Source: Siphlonurus alternatus
Taxonomy: Eukaryota > Arthropoda > Insecta > Ephemeroptera > Siphlonuridae
DNA: 64,000 nt
Direction: 5' to 3'
Assembly (NCBI GenBank): GCA_949825025.1
Contig: OX463781.1
Span: 43,083,469-43,147,468 of the forward strand
How positions within the stretch are numbered: position 1 is the first letter of the stretch; each line of letters begins with the position of its first letter. Of the stretch, positions 41,571 to 55,489 are shown piece after piece. The notes under the pieces are model-generated. The model did not search any database. It saw only the letters and a program-made list of their open reading frames with translations, and had not been told where the DNA came from. Position numbers and translations under genes: made by a program.

Positions 41571-42823
41571 TTGGTAAACTGTCTCTGAACTAACATTTGC
41601 TAACTCCTGGATGGCCAAGATTTCTCACTAACTGTAAGGTACAGATAATCACATTAAAAGTTGATTAAGGGTAAGGTAACGCCACCAATGTTAAATTTTC
41701 CACTCACATTTGTTCCTCCGAAAATATTTTAAAATATTCTCCTCTATGTCGTTCATTAGCTCTTAAAATATCGTCAATACAAATACGATATAGTTTCCGA
41801 GTTACGTGTATTGAAACTAAACCCATTTATTGAACAAGCATACGCTGCATTTCAGTGACATTAGAAAAATTCTATAATCCAATCGTCCGATTTTAAAAAA
41901 AAAACTAGAAACAAACTTAATGCACTAGGACAAACCTTCACAGCAAAAAAAATAGACAATTATGAGAGTGGGAGCGACGTAAATTGATAATAACTGCACG
42001 ATTTTTGACACTCGCACGTCTCACACACCCCTTTTTGGTCGGCCATTAAACAACTGGCGAATGAAAGAGGCTGACTAATGAACCAAAACAACGCTTATAA
42101 TCCACTCACCTAAAGTAAAAACTTTCCAAAAATGTTTTATAGTAATGAAAAAAAAGTTTTATAAATAAAACAACCATAACAGTTATTATTTAACTCATTA
42201 TTTATAAATAAATTGAATATAAAACTGCCGTGACTTGCGTGGTATCTTTAGAGTGGGACAATTTGAATATTGATATAGAGGCGCTGCGATCGCGGCGCAA
42301 CTCTGGCGTTCCCTTTCCCTTAAAAGTACACCTTCGTATACAATACGAACGTTACTCTTGCACTATTTTGTAGGTAGTAACTCAACCTGTCTAGCAATGG
42401 TTATGCAATTTTTTAGGGTGGTAAGACTGGGTGATAATTGTAAATTTACATATATACCTCTGCAAATTTTTAAAACAAATGGTAATGAGAGTAACGTTTG
42501 GTATATCCCAAGGGGTGTATTGTAGCTATAACATAAGACCTAAATTATACCCAGATAAAGAGCTACTTGATCTGCTACCTAAAGAAAATATCAACGAAAT
42601 ACAATATATATACACTCTTCAAACCAATGCCTTCAAACAGGGAAACATTTTTGACTTGAGGGCAAAAAATAATGATTAGAATTGAACCGAGAAACTTGAT
42701 ATCAATGGAAATTTTTAGTACGCACGTCATTTTTAATGTCTAAAACATGGTTTTGATTACTTTCTCCTTATTTTTTTAATTAAATAAACATTTTTTTTTC
42801 AATAATTTGTATAATTTATTCTG

Positions 42824-43241
42824 TTAAGGGCATTGGGTGTAGCACCGGTAGTTGGCAACACTGACGTATCTTCACCATGTTAATTTTTTATCATTGCTCC
42901 TCGGAGTAATTTTTATGCTAGAGCTAAGCTGATTGCTGTAGTATCAAGATAATTAGTAGCCCAAGTGCACAATTTGGCTAAATGAAGCCTGATTTAAAGA
43001 AAAGTATTTTTTAGTAATTTTTTAAATTTACATGCATTTTTCTAAAATATAAAAAAAATACTTTTCTTTAAATCAGGCTTTATTTAGCCAAATTGTGCAC
43101 TTGGGCTACTAATTATCTTGATACTACAGCAATCAGCTTAGCTCTAGCATAAAAATTACACCGAGGAGCAATGATCAAAAATTAACATGGTGAAGATACG
43201 TCAGTGCTGCCAACTACCGGTGCTACACCCAATGCCCTTAA
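42824..43241. mobile_element. TTAA MITE family H, copy 2
   Basis: The same 418-bp hairpin as 34061-34478 with only a few differences, flanked by TTAA on both sides in unrelated sequence. Confidence 0.93.
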
Positions 43242-43399
43242 AGCCTTTTTTAGTGAAAAACTACCTGAAAATATAATCATGGACATTTAATACTGCATCA
43301 ACAACAAATATTTTTATATCACAATAGTGTAGTTGTTTTCTTTTACAGATTAAAATGATATTTATTAAGGCAGTTTTCATGTTTGGTTACTTTGTTTTA

Positions 43400-43682
43400 T
43401 TTATATTTGCATTATGTATTGATTTTTTTTTGTGTTCTTACATTTATTTTTTTTTAAATACTATATAGAGTTAGAAAATGCAGTGAAGTTTTTGAATTTA
43501 AAAGTATTCTTTCGGCTGTATACTGTAATTGTTCTGGTTTCTATGATTTTTTTTCTTGTAGCTGTTTGTTGTTGCTTTTTTTGTGTCAGTCTTTGTTTTT
43601 TATTTGTTATTTTATCTTGACGTAATCCAAGTTTGTCATTGTACAACCAAAATGATTGAATAAAGATTTGAATTTGAATTTG
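43400..43682 (+). mobile_element. LINE 3' end with TTTGAAT-type tail
   Basis: A T-rich 3'-UTR-like region is followed by TGACGTAATCCAAG, TTGTACAACCAAAATG, AATAAAG and the short repeat ATTTGAATTTGAATTTGA. The order matches the - strand tails at 13190 and 16498. No reverse-transcriptase coding remains. Confidence 0.6.
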
Positions 43683-43867
43683 ATTTTTCTGTCGTAAGTA
43701 AAATATATTTTTATTACTTTTATTTGAAAAATAAAAAAATACTCATAACCTCCATTAGAGACAGAAGATAAGTTAGTGAGTACATTATATATGGGAGTTT
43801 AATACTTGGTTCTCAAAGAAGAATGTAGGACTGTAGGATTAAAATAATTTTGATGACAGGGAAAGAT

Positions 43868-43870
<3 letters not shown>

Positions 43871-43958
<88 letters not shown>
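43871..43958 (+). repeat. (GA)n microsatellite
   Basis: A pure GA run of 88 bases. Reading frames crossing it on both strands are artefacts. Confidence 0.96.
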
Positions 43959-43959
<1 letters not shown>

Positions 43960-44241
43960 GAATGATGAGACCCCGAAGTCAAACAAGCCAGCCAAAGTCA
44001 AAGGCATAATATTGACACGTTGGCAGAATTAGAAACGTGCTACCTCATTAGTGTCTGCAAAGTAAGTGAGGAGCGAATCCATGCAGGTATGATCAATGAC
44101 TTTTCAATTCCAATATTACTTCTTGCCACCACATCATCAGTAGAGGCGTCCAAAGATCTAGGAAATGAGAAACACCCCTCCTTTGGATATCCACACTTTG
44201 GCAATATCTTACAAACTGCTCAAGAAGCATTGGGAACTAAT

Positions 44242-44610
44242 AATGGAGTACCAACCTCAAAATTTGTTTTTACAGAAATGGATAGAGGGTGCAAAAATAT
44301 GCTACTCTGAATTTTTTCAGATTTTTCTGAAACCGGGAATTATTTTAAAAAAATTATTGAAAGTCCGTTTTATGACGTCACGGGCGTTAATGTCCTATCC
44401 TTTTCTCATGATGTAAATTTAATACATCATTGTATTTACATCATGCCTTTTCTTAAGGAGAGGCGCCTCGTGACGTCATCAAAATGGACTTTCAATAATT
44501 TTTTAAAAATACTTCCCGGACTCAGAAAAATCTGAAAAAATTCAGAGTAGCATATTATTTTTGCACCCTCTATCCATTTCTGCATTAAACATTTTTGAGG
44601 TATTGTGCAA
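44242..44610. mobile_element. MITE family E, third copy
   Basis: AATGGAGTACCAACCTCAA at left, with GATAGAGGGTGCAAAAATAT and its inverse near the right end. Two TGACGTCA octamers are present. The central loop carries a small palindrome around ACATCATTGTATTTACATCA. Confidence 0.82.
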
Positions 44611-44619
44611 GGGAAGTTA

Positions 44620-44835
44620 ATGATGTACATACTAAATTTTTAGATACTTAATTTAAGGACCAATTTTGTACTTATATTGTTTCCGTTCAGAACTAAATTT
44701 GTACTGAAAAGTGCAAAAAGTACTGGAATTAAGGTTCAATTGATGTATTTAATGTACTAATCGTAAAAAATCATTACTGTAAGGTGAATATAAAAGTACT
44801 GAAAACCTATTCAGTATTTAATATTTAAGTGGGTA
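44620..44835. mobile_element. diverged MITE related to family J
   Basis: Begins CATACTAAATTTTTAGATAC and ends ATTCAGTATTTAATATTTAA, with GTACTGAAA-type words inside. The ends are worn relative to the copies at 36907 and 38505. Confidence 0.55.
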
Positions 44836-44987
44836 TATCAAGATTATTATATCATAGGCAAAATTTAGTAAATGCTGTAATGGTTTACAATCTAATTAAG
44901 TTGCTATGAGAAATTGAATGGAAGCTATCATAGTAAGTTTAAGCTTGCCAGAAGATTACTTCATTTGAAATGGTTTATAAAAAAATC

Positions 44988-45957
44988 ACTCTTATTAAAA
45001 TTTGGCCAAATGTCAGTATATTCCTGATACTGAAATTGACATCTTATATTCAGTGGATTGATACCCCTGAATATTATTCAGGTGTTGGTAATCAGGTGTT
45101 AGAAACTTCTGTCAATTGACACCCTATTTTCAATGGGTAGTAAGCACTGAAATATTTTCAGTGTTTTCTTTAACATTAAAATCATGTACGATTTACGAAA
45201 TTGAGAAATATGTAATTTTTTAATTTATACAACAAAATTAAGTTTTATTTCTATACATTTAATAATATATTAACTTATTATAATTTTATTATACCGTGGT
45301 ACATAAATTTAATGTATAATATCATTCCATTGTAAATAAAAATGAACATGAAAAAATTGTATTTTAGTATAAAATTAGCTAGAAATATTAGCAACAATAA
45401 ATAAAACGGTGAAAAAATGGTGAAAAACAACATATAAATAATATAAATTGATAATTAGACCGATATTATTACACTAATAGCAATTACTAACCTACAGCAG
45501 GCATGGAGGAGGTTTCGGTAACTGAATTTGTATCTCATCTCTTTATAAAGCACGATTTCTTAAAAGAAATACGCCACAAAGTATCGTTGCAACTCCCAGT
45601 TAGTGAATACAAATATTATAAACTTTTGAACCAATTAGAGATATTTTTCGTCGTTTTTCTTCAATTTCATGACATGACGCCATCATCGCGTTCACAAAAT
45701 TTTCCACTCCAGCTGACTAAATTATATTTACGGTTTGCGTTCTTCATTTGCTTTTTATTTTCACCTTAATTTTTTTCAGGTTATTATTTTTTTTTCAGTA
45801 CATATTTTTATTTTTCAGCACATTTTATTTTTTCAGCATATCCTTACACTGGGATATATAATTGAAGTGTTAAAACAAAGAAAATTTTTCAAAACTACTG
45901 AAAGTCAGTAGTTAAAAATATACTGACATTAATTTCAGCCAAATTTTATGAAGAGTG
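44988..45957. mobile_element. family G element, long copy (970 bp)
   Basis: Ends CACTCTTATTAAAATTTGGC and GCCAAATTTTATGAAGAGTG are inverse with two mismatches. Subterminal TTGACATCTTATATTCAGTG matches the short copy 33324-33569. It contains an 88-codon frame (45503-45769, MEEVSVTEFVSHL...) of unknown nature, which is not a recognisable transposase. Confidence 0.7.
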
Positions 45958-46573
45958 TAATCATATTTAGTATTACTAATAGAGAGATTTAAAACTAGTA
46001 AATTATACTGCAACAAAACTTGTTATTAAATAAATTCTTATACTATTTGTAATGTTCTTTTAAAAATTATTGTCTTATGCAAAATAATAATATTATTAAT
46101 AATAAAATAAGAACTTGAATATACAATATAATAAAAATACAGACTTGATCGATGAATATTATGTTCTATTTATTTAAACTATACTACTTGTATGTGTATA
46201 TTTATGGCTTTATAATAAAAAGCAATAACAAAATATTTTTATGTATATATTGTATATTTTTTGATAAAATGTCACTATATATTTAACTTTTAGAATCAAT
46301 AAATTACTAAAAAAAATCTTAATTTTAATAACAGTATTAAGGAGTAAAAAAAAATTTTTGTAAAGAGTAGGTATGTATACTTGAACAAATTTGAACTCTT
46401 GAAAAAAAATTAAGATGGGAGAGAGTGAAAATTTTGTTTCAAGCTTGAATCAAAATTAAAATGTGTCTGTTACACTTCCCATTGTGCATGTCGGCCTGGC
46501 TTTCTATCTCTTGAAATATTTGTATATATTTCCTCTCTCTCCTCTCCTTTCACCGTTCTTCCATTCAGGTTCA

Positions 46574-46576
<3 letters not shown>

Positions 46577-46667
<91 letters not shown>
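46577..46667 (+). repeat. (GA)n microsatellite
   Basis: A GA run of about 90 bases with one terminal AAAG variant. Confidence 0.96.
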
Positions 46668-47026
46668 CAGCAGGCAAGCTCGCACACAACATGGAGGTAA
46701 CGTTTTCATGTAAAATTCATTTGGGACACACTAATTGCAGTCGTCTCTGTAGAGCTCTCTCACGGACAACTCGACATCGATTTTTTTACACAAGCACTCA
46801 TGAGGGATAAAAACTCTTTTGTCAAAAAAATAAAATGTATTTGTTTGTTTCATATAATCTTCAAAAACAACTTTTATTAGTTTTTTTCATGATGACATTT
46901 CTTTGTGACAAGAGACTAATTTTTTTTTTTTTATAAACGTGATTCATAACAGCAATTTGTGTGCACTATTTAAAAAAAAAATTCAGGGTATTTATTTTAT
47001 TTATAAAATTTGTATTTTATTTGCAG

Positions 47027-47467
47027 GGTATAACCGGTATTCAGGGTGGTATAACCGGTATTCAGGGTGGTATAACCGGTATTCAGGGTGGTATAACCGG
47101 TATTCAGGGTGGTATAACCGGTATTCAGGGTGGTATAACCGGTATTCAGGGTGGTATAACCGGTATTCAGGGTGGTATAACCGGTATTCAGGGTGGTATA
47201 ACCGGTATTCAGGGTGGTATAACCGGTATTCAGGGTGGTATAACCGGTATTCAGGGTGGTATAACCGGTATTCAGGGTGGTATAACCGGTATTCAGGGTG
47301 GTATAACCGGTATTCAGGGTGGTATAACCGGTATTCAGGGTGGTATAACCGGTATTCAGGGTGGTATAACCGGTATTCAGGGTGGTATAACCGGTATTCA
47401 GGGTGGTATAACCGGTATTCAGGGTGGTATAACCGGTATTCAGGGTGGTATAACCGGTATTCAGGGG
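47027..47467 (+). repeat. perfect 21-bp minisatellite, 21 copies
   Basis: The unit GGTATAACCGGTATTCAGGG plus T is repeated 21 times with no visible substitutions, which implies recent expansion or efficient homogenisation. As 21 is a multiple of three and the unit lacks stops in several frames, long frames appear on both strands (repeats of GITGIQG, NRYSGWY and PEYRLYH). These are not evidence of a gene. Each unit holds the AACCGGT core that resembles Grainyhead-type sites. Confidence 0.97.
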
Positions 47468-47712
47468 GTATTCTTTGAAAACGGATGTTATTCTTGTGAG
47501 GCGTCGTCAAAAAATAATTTTCTTTTTAATATTATGTTTTATATTATGCTATCACACGAATTTTTTCTTATTAAATTAATCTGCAGTTTCATCAGTTTGA
47601 GAGTCATTCACGCATTAGAACTGATGATTCAATCTTAATTTTTAAAATATTTCAACAAATATAATAATCTCAATTAATTTTTTAAAACTATATTAACTTT
47701 TTGTTATAACTC

Positions 47713-47966
47713 TAGCATTACCGAGTCACTTTTTTGTCACAAGCTATACCAAGGGAAAGGGGGGGGGGGGGGATCAAAATTATCGTATGTTAAAAAAGAA
47801 TAATTAATTTTTTTCACAATTTTTTTTTGAGGATTTACAGCATTGCTGGGTGATTAATTAGGCATTGTAATTTCTTTCAGAATTTTCGGATTATTATTTC
47901 ACACTTTTTTCCCGCTTTTAAAGAATTATTGGTCGTCTCTCTCTCCCCCCCCCCTTGGTAATGCTA
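47713..47966. mobile_element. possible MITE with TAGCATTACC ends and G/C homopolymers
   Basis: TAGCATTACC and GGTAATGCTA are inverted. Just inside lie a run of about 15 G (near 47758-47772) and about 10 C (near 47945-47954), also inverted. The middle is AT-rich. Confidence 0.45.
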
Positions 47967-50458
47967 ATTATATTACTGGGTAATTTATATATTATTTCTT
48001 ATATTATAGTACCTTGTACGTTAAAATATAAAAAAATTGTTTCAAACAATGTATTTTCTAAAATAAAATATTAAAACCATATATTTTATTTGCCAATACA
48101 TATTATACAATGTTGTATAAAATAACAATGAAATATTGAATATAATTTATGTCTTATTATAATTTAGTTAAGGTGAGATCTGGTTTGTTCTGGTCCGACA
48201 TTTAAAGCCTCTTCATCTCACGAAATTACTGACTGCCACGCCCCCTTCCTCGCCACGACTATGTTCCAACATTCTAATGGTTCTTGCGTCCATCAATCTC
48301 GCTCTCTCTGTCTCTATCCCTAGCACAAAAGGTATACGCAGCAGACTTAAGTGGCAGCACTTTTCCTACAGTCCTCTGTTTTGCTTCTTCCCAGAGGAAA
48401 TCTATTGCTCTTCCATGTTAAGAAATGAGACTGTTTTACGTGCCTATTTAGAGTATAGTCGTTCACTCTGGATTACAATGAATAGAAATAAAAAAAAAAA
48501 GAATGAATGTGAGATTGTTATTTTTATAGTATTTTTACATCGTTATAAAATGTAAATATGAGGACTCTTAAAAAAAAATCTGTATTATTCACTACTGTAT
48601 ATATGCAACCAGTTTTACATATATATTATACGTTGCATGTTACATATTTGATGTTTGAATAGTAAGTAAATTAGAATCCAAATTAGTTGGTAATAAAAGC
48701 GAATGGACCGTGTTGCTATCTAAATGTAATTTAACTGACAATGGGGACAATTAGAAATGGAATAACTCTGAAAAGAACTGTACACATATTATAGTGGAAC
48801 ACATTTTATGCATACTTGCCCTGTTGCATTATTTTTTATTAACAAGTAATACGTAATAATTGTTCAAAAAAATATACAAATTGAAAAGAAAAATCTATAT
48901 TTATTATAAAAATGGATATTGTAGATATTTGAAATATTACACACAAAATAAATACATTGCATTCTTGTGTTAATTTAAGAGATAAAACACAAATTTAAAT
49001 CCTATTCATTATTATATATTCTTGTAAAATATATACACGTGGTAGTTTTCGAGCATTCATTAGTGTAATATGTTTATAGTACGCGTGCACTTGGGCATGT
49101 TGAAACTTGTTGCCTGCGGCACCTGAGACTGACTCAAGCATGTTGAGAAGTTGCTTGTTCTTAGCTCGTAATTTAGAAGCCGCATGGCGGAGATTCGCTC
49201 TAAGCCTTTATATATAATACATCTCACATTTAATTAGGGTTTCATCGTGTTTGTTATGTTCTCGGTCATTGGTTGAATGTTTGCAACGAAGGATCTAACT
49301 GGCCCGAATAATTCCAAGTATCACCAACCATAACTTTAATGAATATGATGGCAAGTATAGCTAATTTAGCCTCAATTTTTCGAGTTTGCTTGAGGATGAA
49401 AGACAATGTTAAGATTTGATATTTAAAATTTTATAGTTTTTATTACATGATTAATGCAATGTCTGAAGATTATTTAGATGTTATTAAGTAGTTAAAATTG
49501 TGTAATGTAAGATATTAAAGGTACGTGTAAGAGATAGATAATATAGAAATTTAAATTCATAATTTTTATTTTAGTCTTACATAAAGATATTATTTAAATG
49601 GATACTAAAATGAAAGATGAGGGAGGAAGAGATTTTATCCGCCCCGTATTAACTGTGTGATATAATTTTATTTTTGAATAATAATTTATATGACAATATA
49701 CACTATACTAAAATTCAATACAATAAAAAAAAGTGATTCATTAAAGAGTGGTTCATTAAACAAGAAAAAATTTCTTGTTGAGAAATGCTACTATAATGTT
49801 AAAGATTATCGAAATGAAAGATTTATCACGTAAATTAGTGCTATGGTATACTGCTTTGTAATGATTTTGTAACGATTCTTGACTTCCTTTCAGTTTAAAA
49901 ATTTTATATAATTTTGAATTAGGGATATATGTATATGGATAATTTGTATTTTATTAAATTGGCTTGAGTTTGTATACTATGTTAATTTTAGGGTGATAAT
50001 ATAATTTATATTATATATTATATTTGTATCGAATTTGATCCTTTTCATGTATTGTTCATAAAGTTATGTAATTTTTGGTTAATGGAATGACTTATAAATT
50101 CATACATCTCATGTATTCACAACTTGTTGTTTTGAATATATTTATGCTACGAATTTGCTTTGTCATGATTGGTTCTTGCATCTGTACAATAAGCATGCAA
50201 ATTTTAATTATTTACATAAATAGCATGAAATTCACGATATATGGTATCTTATTTGATCTGTAGTGGCAGGATTTACAAACTATTTTGTGATCTGTGATAT
50301 GTATTTTATACTTTGTTGTGCATAGTGATACAAGTTGTTATTTATGTATAATTATGGACGATCGACGTTATGTCTTGAGTTTAATATTATTGACTTGCTT
50401 ATATTGTATAATCAATCGAAAAGCAATAAAGATTATGAATTATGAGTTTCCATAAATA
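47967..50458. other. no gene supported
   Basis: AT-rich. The block 48180-48500 is GC-richer with a 92-codon frame at 48277-48555, without a domain, splice continuity or paralogue. 49226-49345 matches 32410-32555 (dispersed repeat F). Confidence 0.45.
49226..49345 (+). repeat. dispersed repeat F, copy 2
   Basis: Collinear with 32410-32555 through TTTAATTAGGGTTTCATCGT and GTCATTGGTTGA. Confidence 0.65.
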
Positions 50459-50795
50459 TAGAGGACATAAAGGACCAAGAGATGGCACTGACGTCTGAAA
50501 ATTTTACTCTTTGCATCGAGGATACGGCAATACCTATAGCATGGGGAGAATCACAAAAATTATAAAATTTTTAGGAAAGAAATCGCTTATGAAGTTGAAA
50601 TATGTATTTTTTTTTATTTGTCCGAACGTATTTTACAACTAATTATGGTGTTGTCATTTCTGTAAAATTATGCTGTGGCTGCTGACAGAGCATGTACTGT
50701 ACATGATTTTACAATGTTAATCATATACAGCAATCCTCGCCAGACGCACGTAGTTCCAACAGTCACTACTAGGTTCGCACTAACTTTATGATGCC
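50459..50795 (-). repeat. dispersed repeat D, copy 2 (inverted)
   Basis: The reverse complement matches 14090-14420 nearly throughout, with only small indels. Confidence 0.8.
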
Positions 50796-50944
50796 AATAA
50801 TCTGTTTCTCATTATCAGTGTTTGGTACGGCTGATTTAAGCTGAAAATAATAACATGGTTACATCTGATAATAATTGGGGTTTATATTTCTTTTCAAATG
50901 GCGGCTGAATTGTTGACATGACAACTTTGAAAGAGCTCTATATG

Positions 50945-51114
50945 AGTGTAAATACGAGCTTTTGATGTCGCAAAATCAGTAACGCCCTCTCTAATTGGCC
51001 AATCTAGTTAGGCCGCAATCCCCACCACTTTCTATACCAAAGTTGTGACTTATAGTTTTAACTTGTGACGTCATGAGGTTTTGGGCCGCAAAACGAAAGC
51101 TCGTATTTACACTA
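50945..51114. mobile_element. 170-bp MITE (AGTGTAAATACGAGC ends)
   Basis: AGTGTAAATACGAGCTTTTG at left and CGAAAGCTCGTATTTACACT at right are inverse with one mismatch. It carries one TGACGTCA. Confidence 0.8.
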
Positions 51115-54100
51115 TATATATATTCTGTGCAGTTATGGACACTGAAATTTGGATGATCAGTGTATTTCCTGACTATAACCTCAAGATTATGTACCATCAG
51201 TGTATTAACATGCTTACCCGCGGGTAGTAACCACAAAATTATGATGGTAATTTACCTATAACACTTTCATTGTACGTATCATAATGAACATAATTAAATA
51301 AGGTGTTATATTGAAATGTCTCACTAATACACGGTTACTTACAGTTAGTACCATTGGATGATGGATGAATGTTACTAACCGTGGTTAGTGAGGAACCAAG
51401 GTGGGCAAACCTTTACCCACCTTGGTGAGAAACCTGCAATATGGTTATATCGTCCTCCCATATTGTTTAACCTTATACCATTTTATTTTATGCTGAATTT
51501 AAATTTTACTTTTTAAAGTTCATTAAATTTATGCTAAAGAATATTTTAAAAGTAAAAACACTCAGATTTTTTTTTTTTAATTAATCCAAATATTCCATTA
51601 AAACACAAATTGAAATGTTGCCAGTATTAAAAATAATGACTTGTACAGTTTTAAAACGAGTGAAAGTTTGGATATAAGCCAGTGAAAGTAAGAGCATATT
51701 ACTTTTTAAAAAAAAAAGGAGTGAAATAAAATTTGCCGTAGTGTATATTATTATATGATGATAAAAAAAAGTGACTAGAGGAAAGCGAATGGTGAATTTT
51801 TCTTTATACATCACATATTATGGCGTTGGGAGAAGCACCCTCAATGATTCGAGCCAATTCACACCCCACTTTGAGTCCATTGTTTGCTCGATAACAATCA
51901 GCTGTCTGCCAACAATTGCTCCCTTCAGCTGTATAGAGTATTATTATTACACACTGCTATGTGGGTGACCGCAATAATACTTGGCTGCATCATCACCAAG
52001 TACAAAAGTCAGCGAATTTTGATCTTCATTTGTAACTGAGTTATATGCTTTAAAATGTGTTAAAAATAATATACCTTCAAACGGTAACTAGTTAATCATA
52101 TTTAATTAACGTATTTAATTAGTTATGTAGTAGCATTTAAAATAAAATAAAACAAAACAATGGTAATAGAAAAATTATTTTTTTGTCAATGTGTTATTGA
52201 TTATATAATACAATATTTAAATTTTTGAGCACATAAAAATTGTAATCTAATTTGTAATTGAAAAATTCATTATTTTAGTTTGATCCCACTGATGGATTTT
52301 ATAAATATGACAGTGCTAAAAATGGCCTTTGATGCTTCTCGGATGTGAATTTTAGTATAGTAATTTTGATGACGGTTTCCATGGTTTTCTCAGTCATACC
52401 AGACAAATACTTGGATGCTCCGTTCTAGTTTGAATAGGTAAAATTCCATATGAACAGATAAGGTAAAAAAAAATGATATTCACTGCAGTGACATCCAACC
52501 AGTAGAATTTACTTGAAAATATAAATTTATAGAATTTATACACAAAAATGAAAAATACTCAGGAATATTATTAAAAAATGTTTCTTGTTTTTCCACTTTT
52601 ATAAATTTAATAATTAAAATATTAATTATTGTTACAGTACATTAGCAAAATAGATACAAATGTAACTATGTAAGTAAAAAAATTAAAAATAAATTATTTA
52701 AAATAATCTTCCGGAAAAAATGAGCGTAAATTGAATTAATATTACTTATACTTTTTGTGGGAGTTTTGTAACAAAATAATCATTTTTTTTAAGTATATTA
52801 TAAACTATAAAAACTTCTAATAGCATACGTGTTATACAAAATATTAAAAAAGTTTAAAAGTTATGTGATTTTGGGTCTTGTATTAGCAATTATTTGAAAG
52901 TTATTACATCAACGTTATTAAGAAAATACATCTTCTCAAACTATGTCTATATTTTATACAAAAATCTCAAATACTTTGGTATATCAAAACTTTTTCTTTT
53001 CAAATCAACCTTACATAAAATACCTTTTTATCCTGTCCTTTTTCAAGTTAAAAGAACCCCAGTGGGTCGCTACATGGATCACGCAAATTTAAGTTCACTT
53101 AAGTGTGAAATGAGAAGAAACGGATGTTTTTTTTGAACCACTAGAGAATTCTAATCGATTCGTTTTCAATCCAAACGAATTACCTTAAACTCTAATACAT
53201 ACGATTCAAGACTATAAAGAAAAATACTTTCTTAAAAGAAAATCAAATTATATTTTCCGATTGACTTTAATGTTTATTTATATTACATCATGTTTTTTCT
53301 TTAAATTTCGATTGCATTTCTTTTAGCTTTTTATTGATGTTATGGTAATTGAATGTTCTCAAACTTTATTTTGTTATAAAAAAAGTAAATTTTAAAGCAA
53401 AATTGTGATGAAAAAATAAACTTCTGATAGTTTCTTGAGTATTTTACATTAATTAAAGGAAAAACATAAATTAAAAGAAAAAAAAAACACTTTTGTAAAT
53501 TATTAAAATTAAAATAATTAATTTAGAAAAACAATTCTTTCAATAAATTTAATACTTTCTTCGATGGAATAATGATTTAACTTTCTCTGTTTCATAAAAA
53601 AAAAAAAGAGATACCCAGGTTTCGTACTAACCACGTTTAGTTTCATTAAATTAGGTTGGTGCTAAGCACGGTTATAGTGAGAAAGCTTGGATAACGTTCT
53701 GAATAAATCTTTCATATCGCCCTCATTATGTAACATCATTATTTATTAAAAATAAAATTTAAATGTTCTAACTTAATTAATAAAAATTCTCATTAATATT
53801 TTAAATTTGATTCCAATATCCATCTTATTTACAGTTTTTAACCACAATTTTAAAATTCGATATATAAATTTTAAAGAAAATTTTGCGAACAAACAAATAA
53901 GACAAAAATGCTGTCCCAGTTTTCAATTAAAATAGTAATTCAGATTTATTTGGTTATCTAGTTCAGATTTTAAATACTCTTGAAATTTATATTATCATAT
54001 TCATCATATTTTATTATGTATAATTTAAAGTATAAAAATTAAGATGAGCTGTCATATATTTCAAAACGTATTTTGTTTCACTGTTTTGACACAATGGTTC

Positions 54101-54329
54101 GTGCTGTCAGTTCGGTTTTGATACACGAACGTCGGCTTGTTGATTTTGGCCTTTGTTTCTCCAAAGACTTGCGAGCATTTTGTTAATGAAAATTTTTCAT
54201 TCCATTGATCAATCCAGTAAACAACGCGAACAGAATATCAGTTGAAATGTTCTCATACACACTTGGTTAAAAGTACTGGAGCATTTAAGTAGAGAGTGCG
54301 TGACTTTGAGAAGTTTTGTGAATTAAAGT
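51115..54329. other. no gene seen
   Basis: AT-rich sequence. Eroded pieces of the CACGTTTAG palindromic family are recognisable near 51355-51440 and 53610-53700. Confidence 0.4.
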
Positions 54330-54437
54330 CGTCCTCAATTATCTTTGGTTTGATGTCACGTGTCCCTCCCATTAGAATTGTATTGGAGGACAAAGGAAAT
54401 TGACGTCAAACCAATGATAAGATAATTAAGGGCAGTT
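54330..54437. mobile_element. short palindromic MITE-like element
   Basis: The left arm TCAATTATCTTTGGTTTGAT is mirrored by ATCAAACC-type sequence at right (TGACGTCAAACCAATGATAA). There is no coding content. Confidence 0.5.
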
Positions 54438-55489
54438 TTTCCTTTGTTGTCTGTGACATATTTTTTGTAATATGTCTGTTTTCTGCCCAATAAAACACTT
54501 TATTATTAATAATGTTATAAAAAAAGTGTGGACAAATTTACAGTTGCATTCCGTCGGCCTCATCACCTTCTATACCAATTACATAGAGTTGAAGAACCCA
54601 TTTAAAAATACAAATTTAATTTAAATATGTATTAATATCCATATCTAGTGAGTTTGAAATATATAATATAATTTTATCCACTTTTGATCTTCTTTATTTA
54701 GTTGAAGAAAATACAATACATACTCACTATACATTATTTTGAAATATTTCTGATATACGTTCAATTTTTTTTTATTTAATATTTTAATATTAATTTATTT
54801 TGTTAAACAAAGATAACAAAAAAAGTTGATTAATTAAAATAGTTTGGCAAACAATAAAGTTAACGAAGCTTTTCCTTATTATGAAGTATGGACGATTCTG
54901 CGAAGATTCTGTTCCACGGCTGCCTAGGCCACGCTTTCACTTGGCTATACAACACAAACGCTTCTTGTAACTAAGCCAGGTGCGTGATACCAAAGAGGCT
55001 TAATCAGGTGAATAAAATTGTAAGCCTTGTGTAATTCTTCTTTCATCGTTTGTGGGTAAAGTTAAGAAGGCTATTCTAATTAAAGTTAAGCAGACAAGTT
55101 TTATAATTTTATAATAATTCATACATGATAATATTCAAACTTGAGGAAAATTATAATATAAATTATTCAATAATAAATTAATATCTTTAAAACACATATA
55201 ATTTAATGTAATGGTGTTTAGAAAACATGCTTAGATATATTGAAAGTAATTCTGTTTAGAAATTTAAATTACAAATAAATGTGATTTATATAGTAGTTCA
55301 TATGTGATTGTACAGTTATAGTCATAAAAAGTGGGACAGAGTGAGCACATAAGCATTGTCTCACTTATTTTTCTGCAACTGTACATCTCGCCGAGTGTAG
55401 CTACTGTAGCTAGGTAACTTAAATCGAGAAAAATCTTGAGGCTGCACTAAATGAATTCCAGAGCTGAACAAGTTACCTATAGCTGCATG

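Noticed and set aside
42431..42679. 82-codon frame with plausible composition (YNIRPKLYPDKELLDLLPKE)
   Set aside because: No family recognised, no splice partners and no second copy in the window. A protein search would decide; not annotated as a gene.
44020..44310. 96-codon frame ending inside the family-E MITE
   Set aside because: Its last third is MITE sequence. The first part has no recognised domain or exon structure.
46939..47638. Frames of 225, 179 and 169 codons across the 21-bp minisatellite, with an acceptor-like TTATTTGCAG before it
   Set aside because: Frames are open on both strands only because the unit is 21 bp without stops. The perfect DNA identity and lack of flanking exons argue against a protein.
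48277..48555. 92-codon frame in a GC-richer block
   Set aside because: No domain, start context or splice continuity; kept only as a note in the gap entry.
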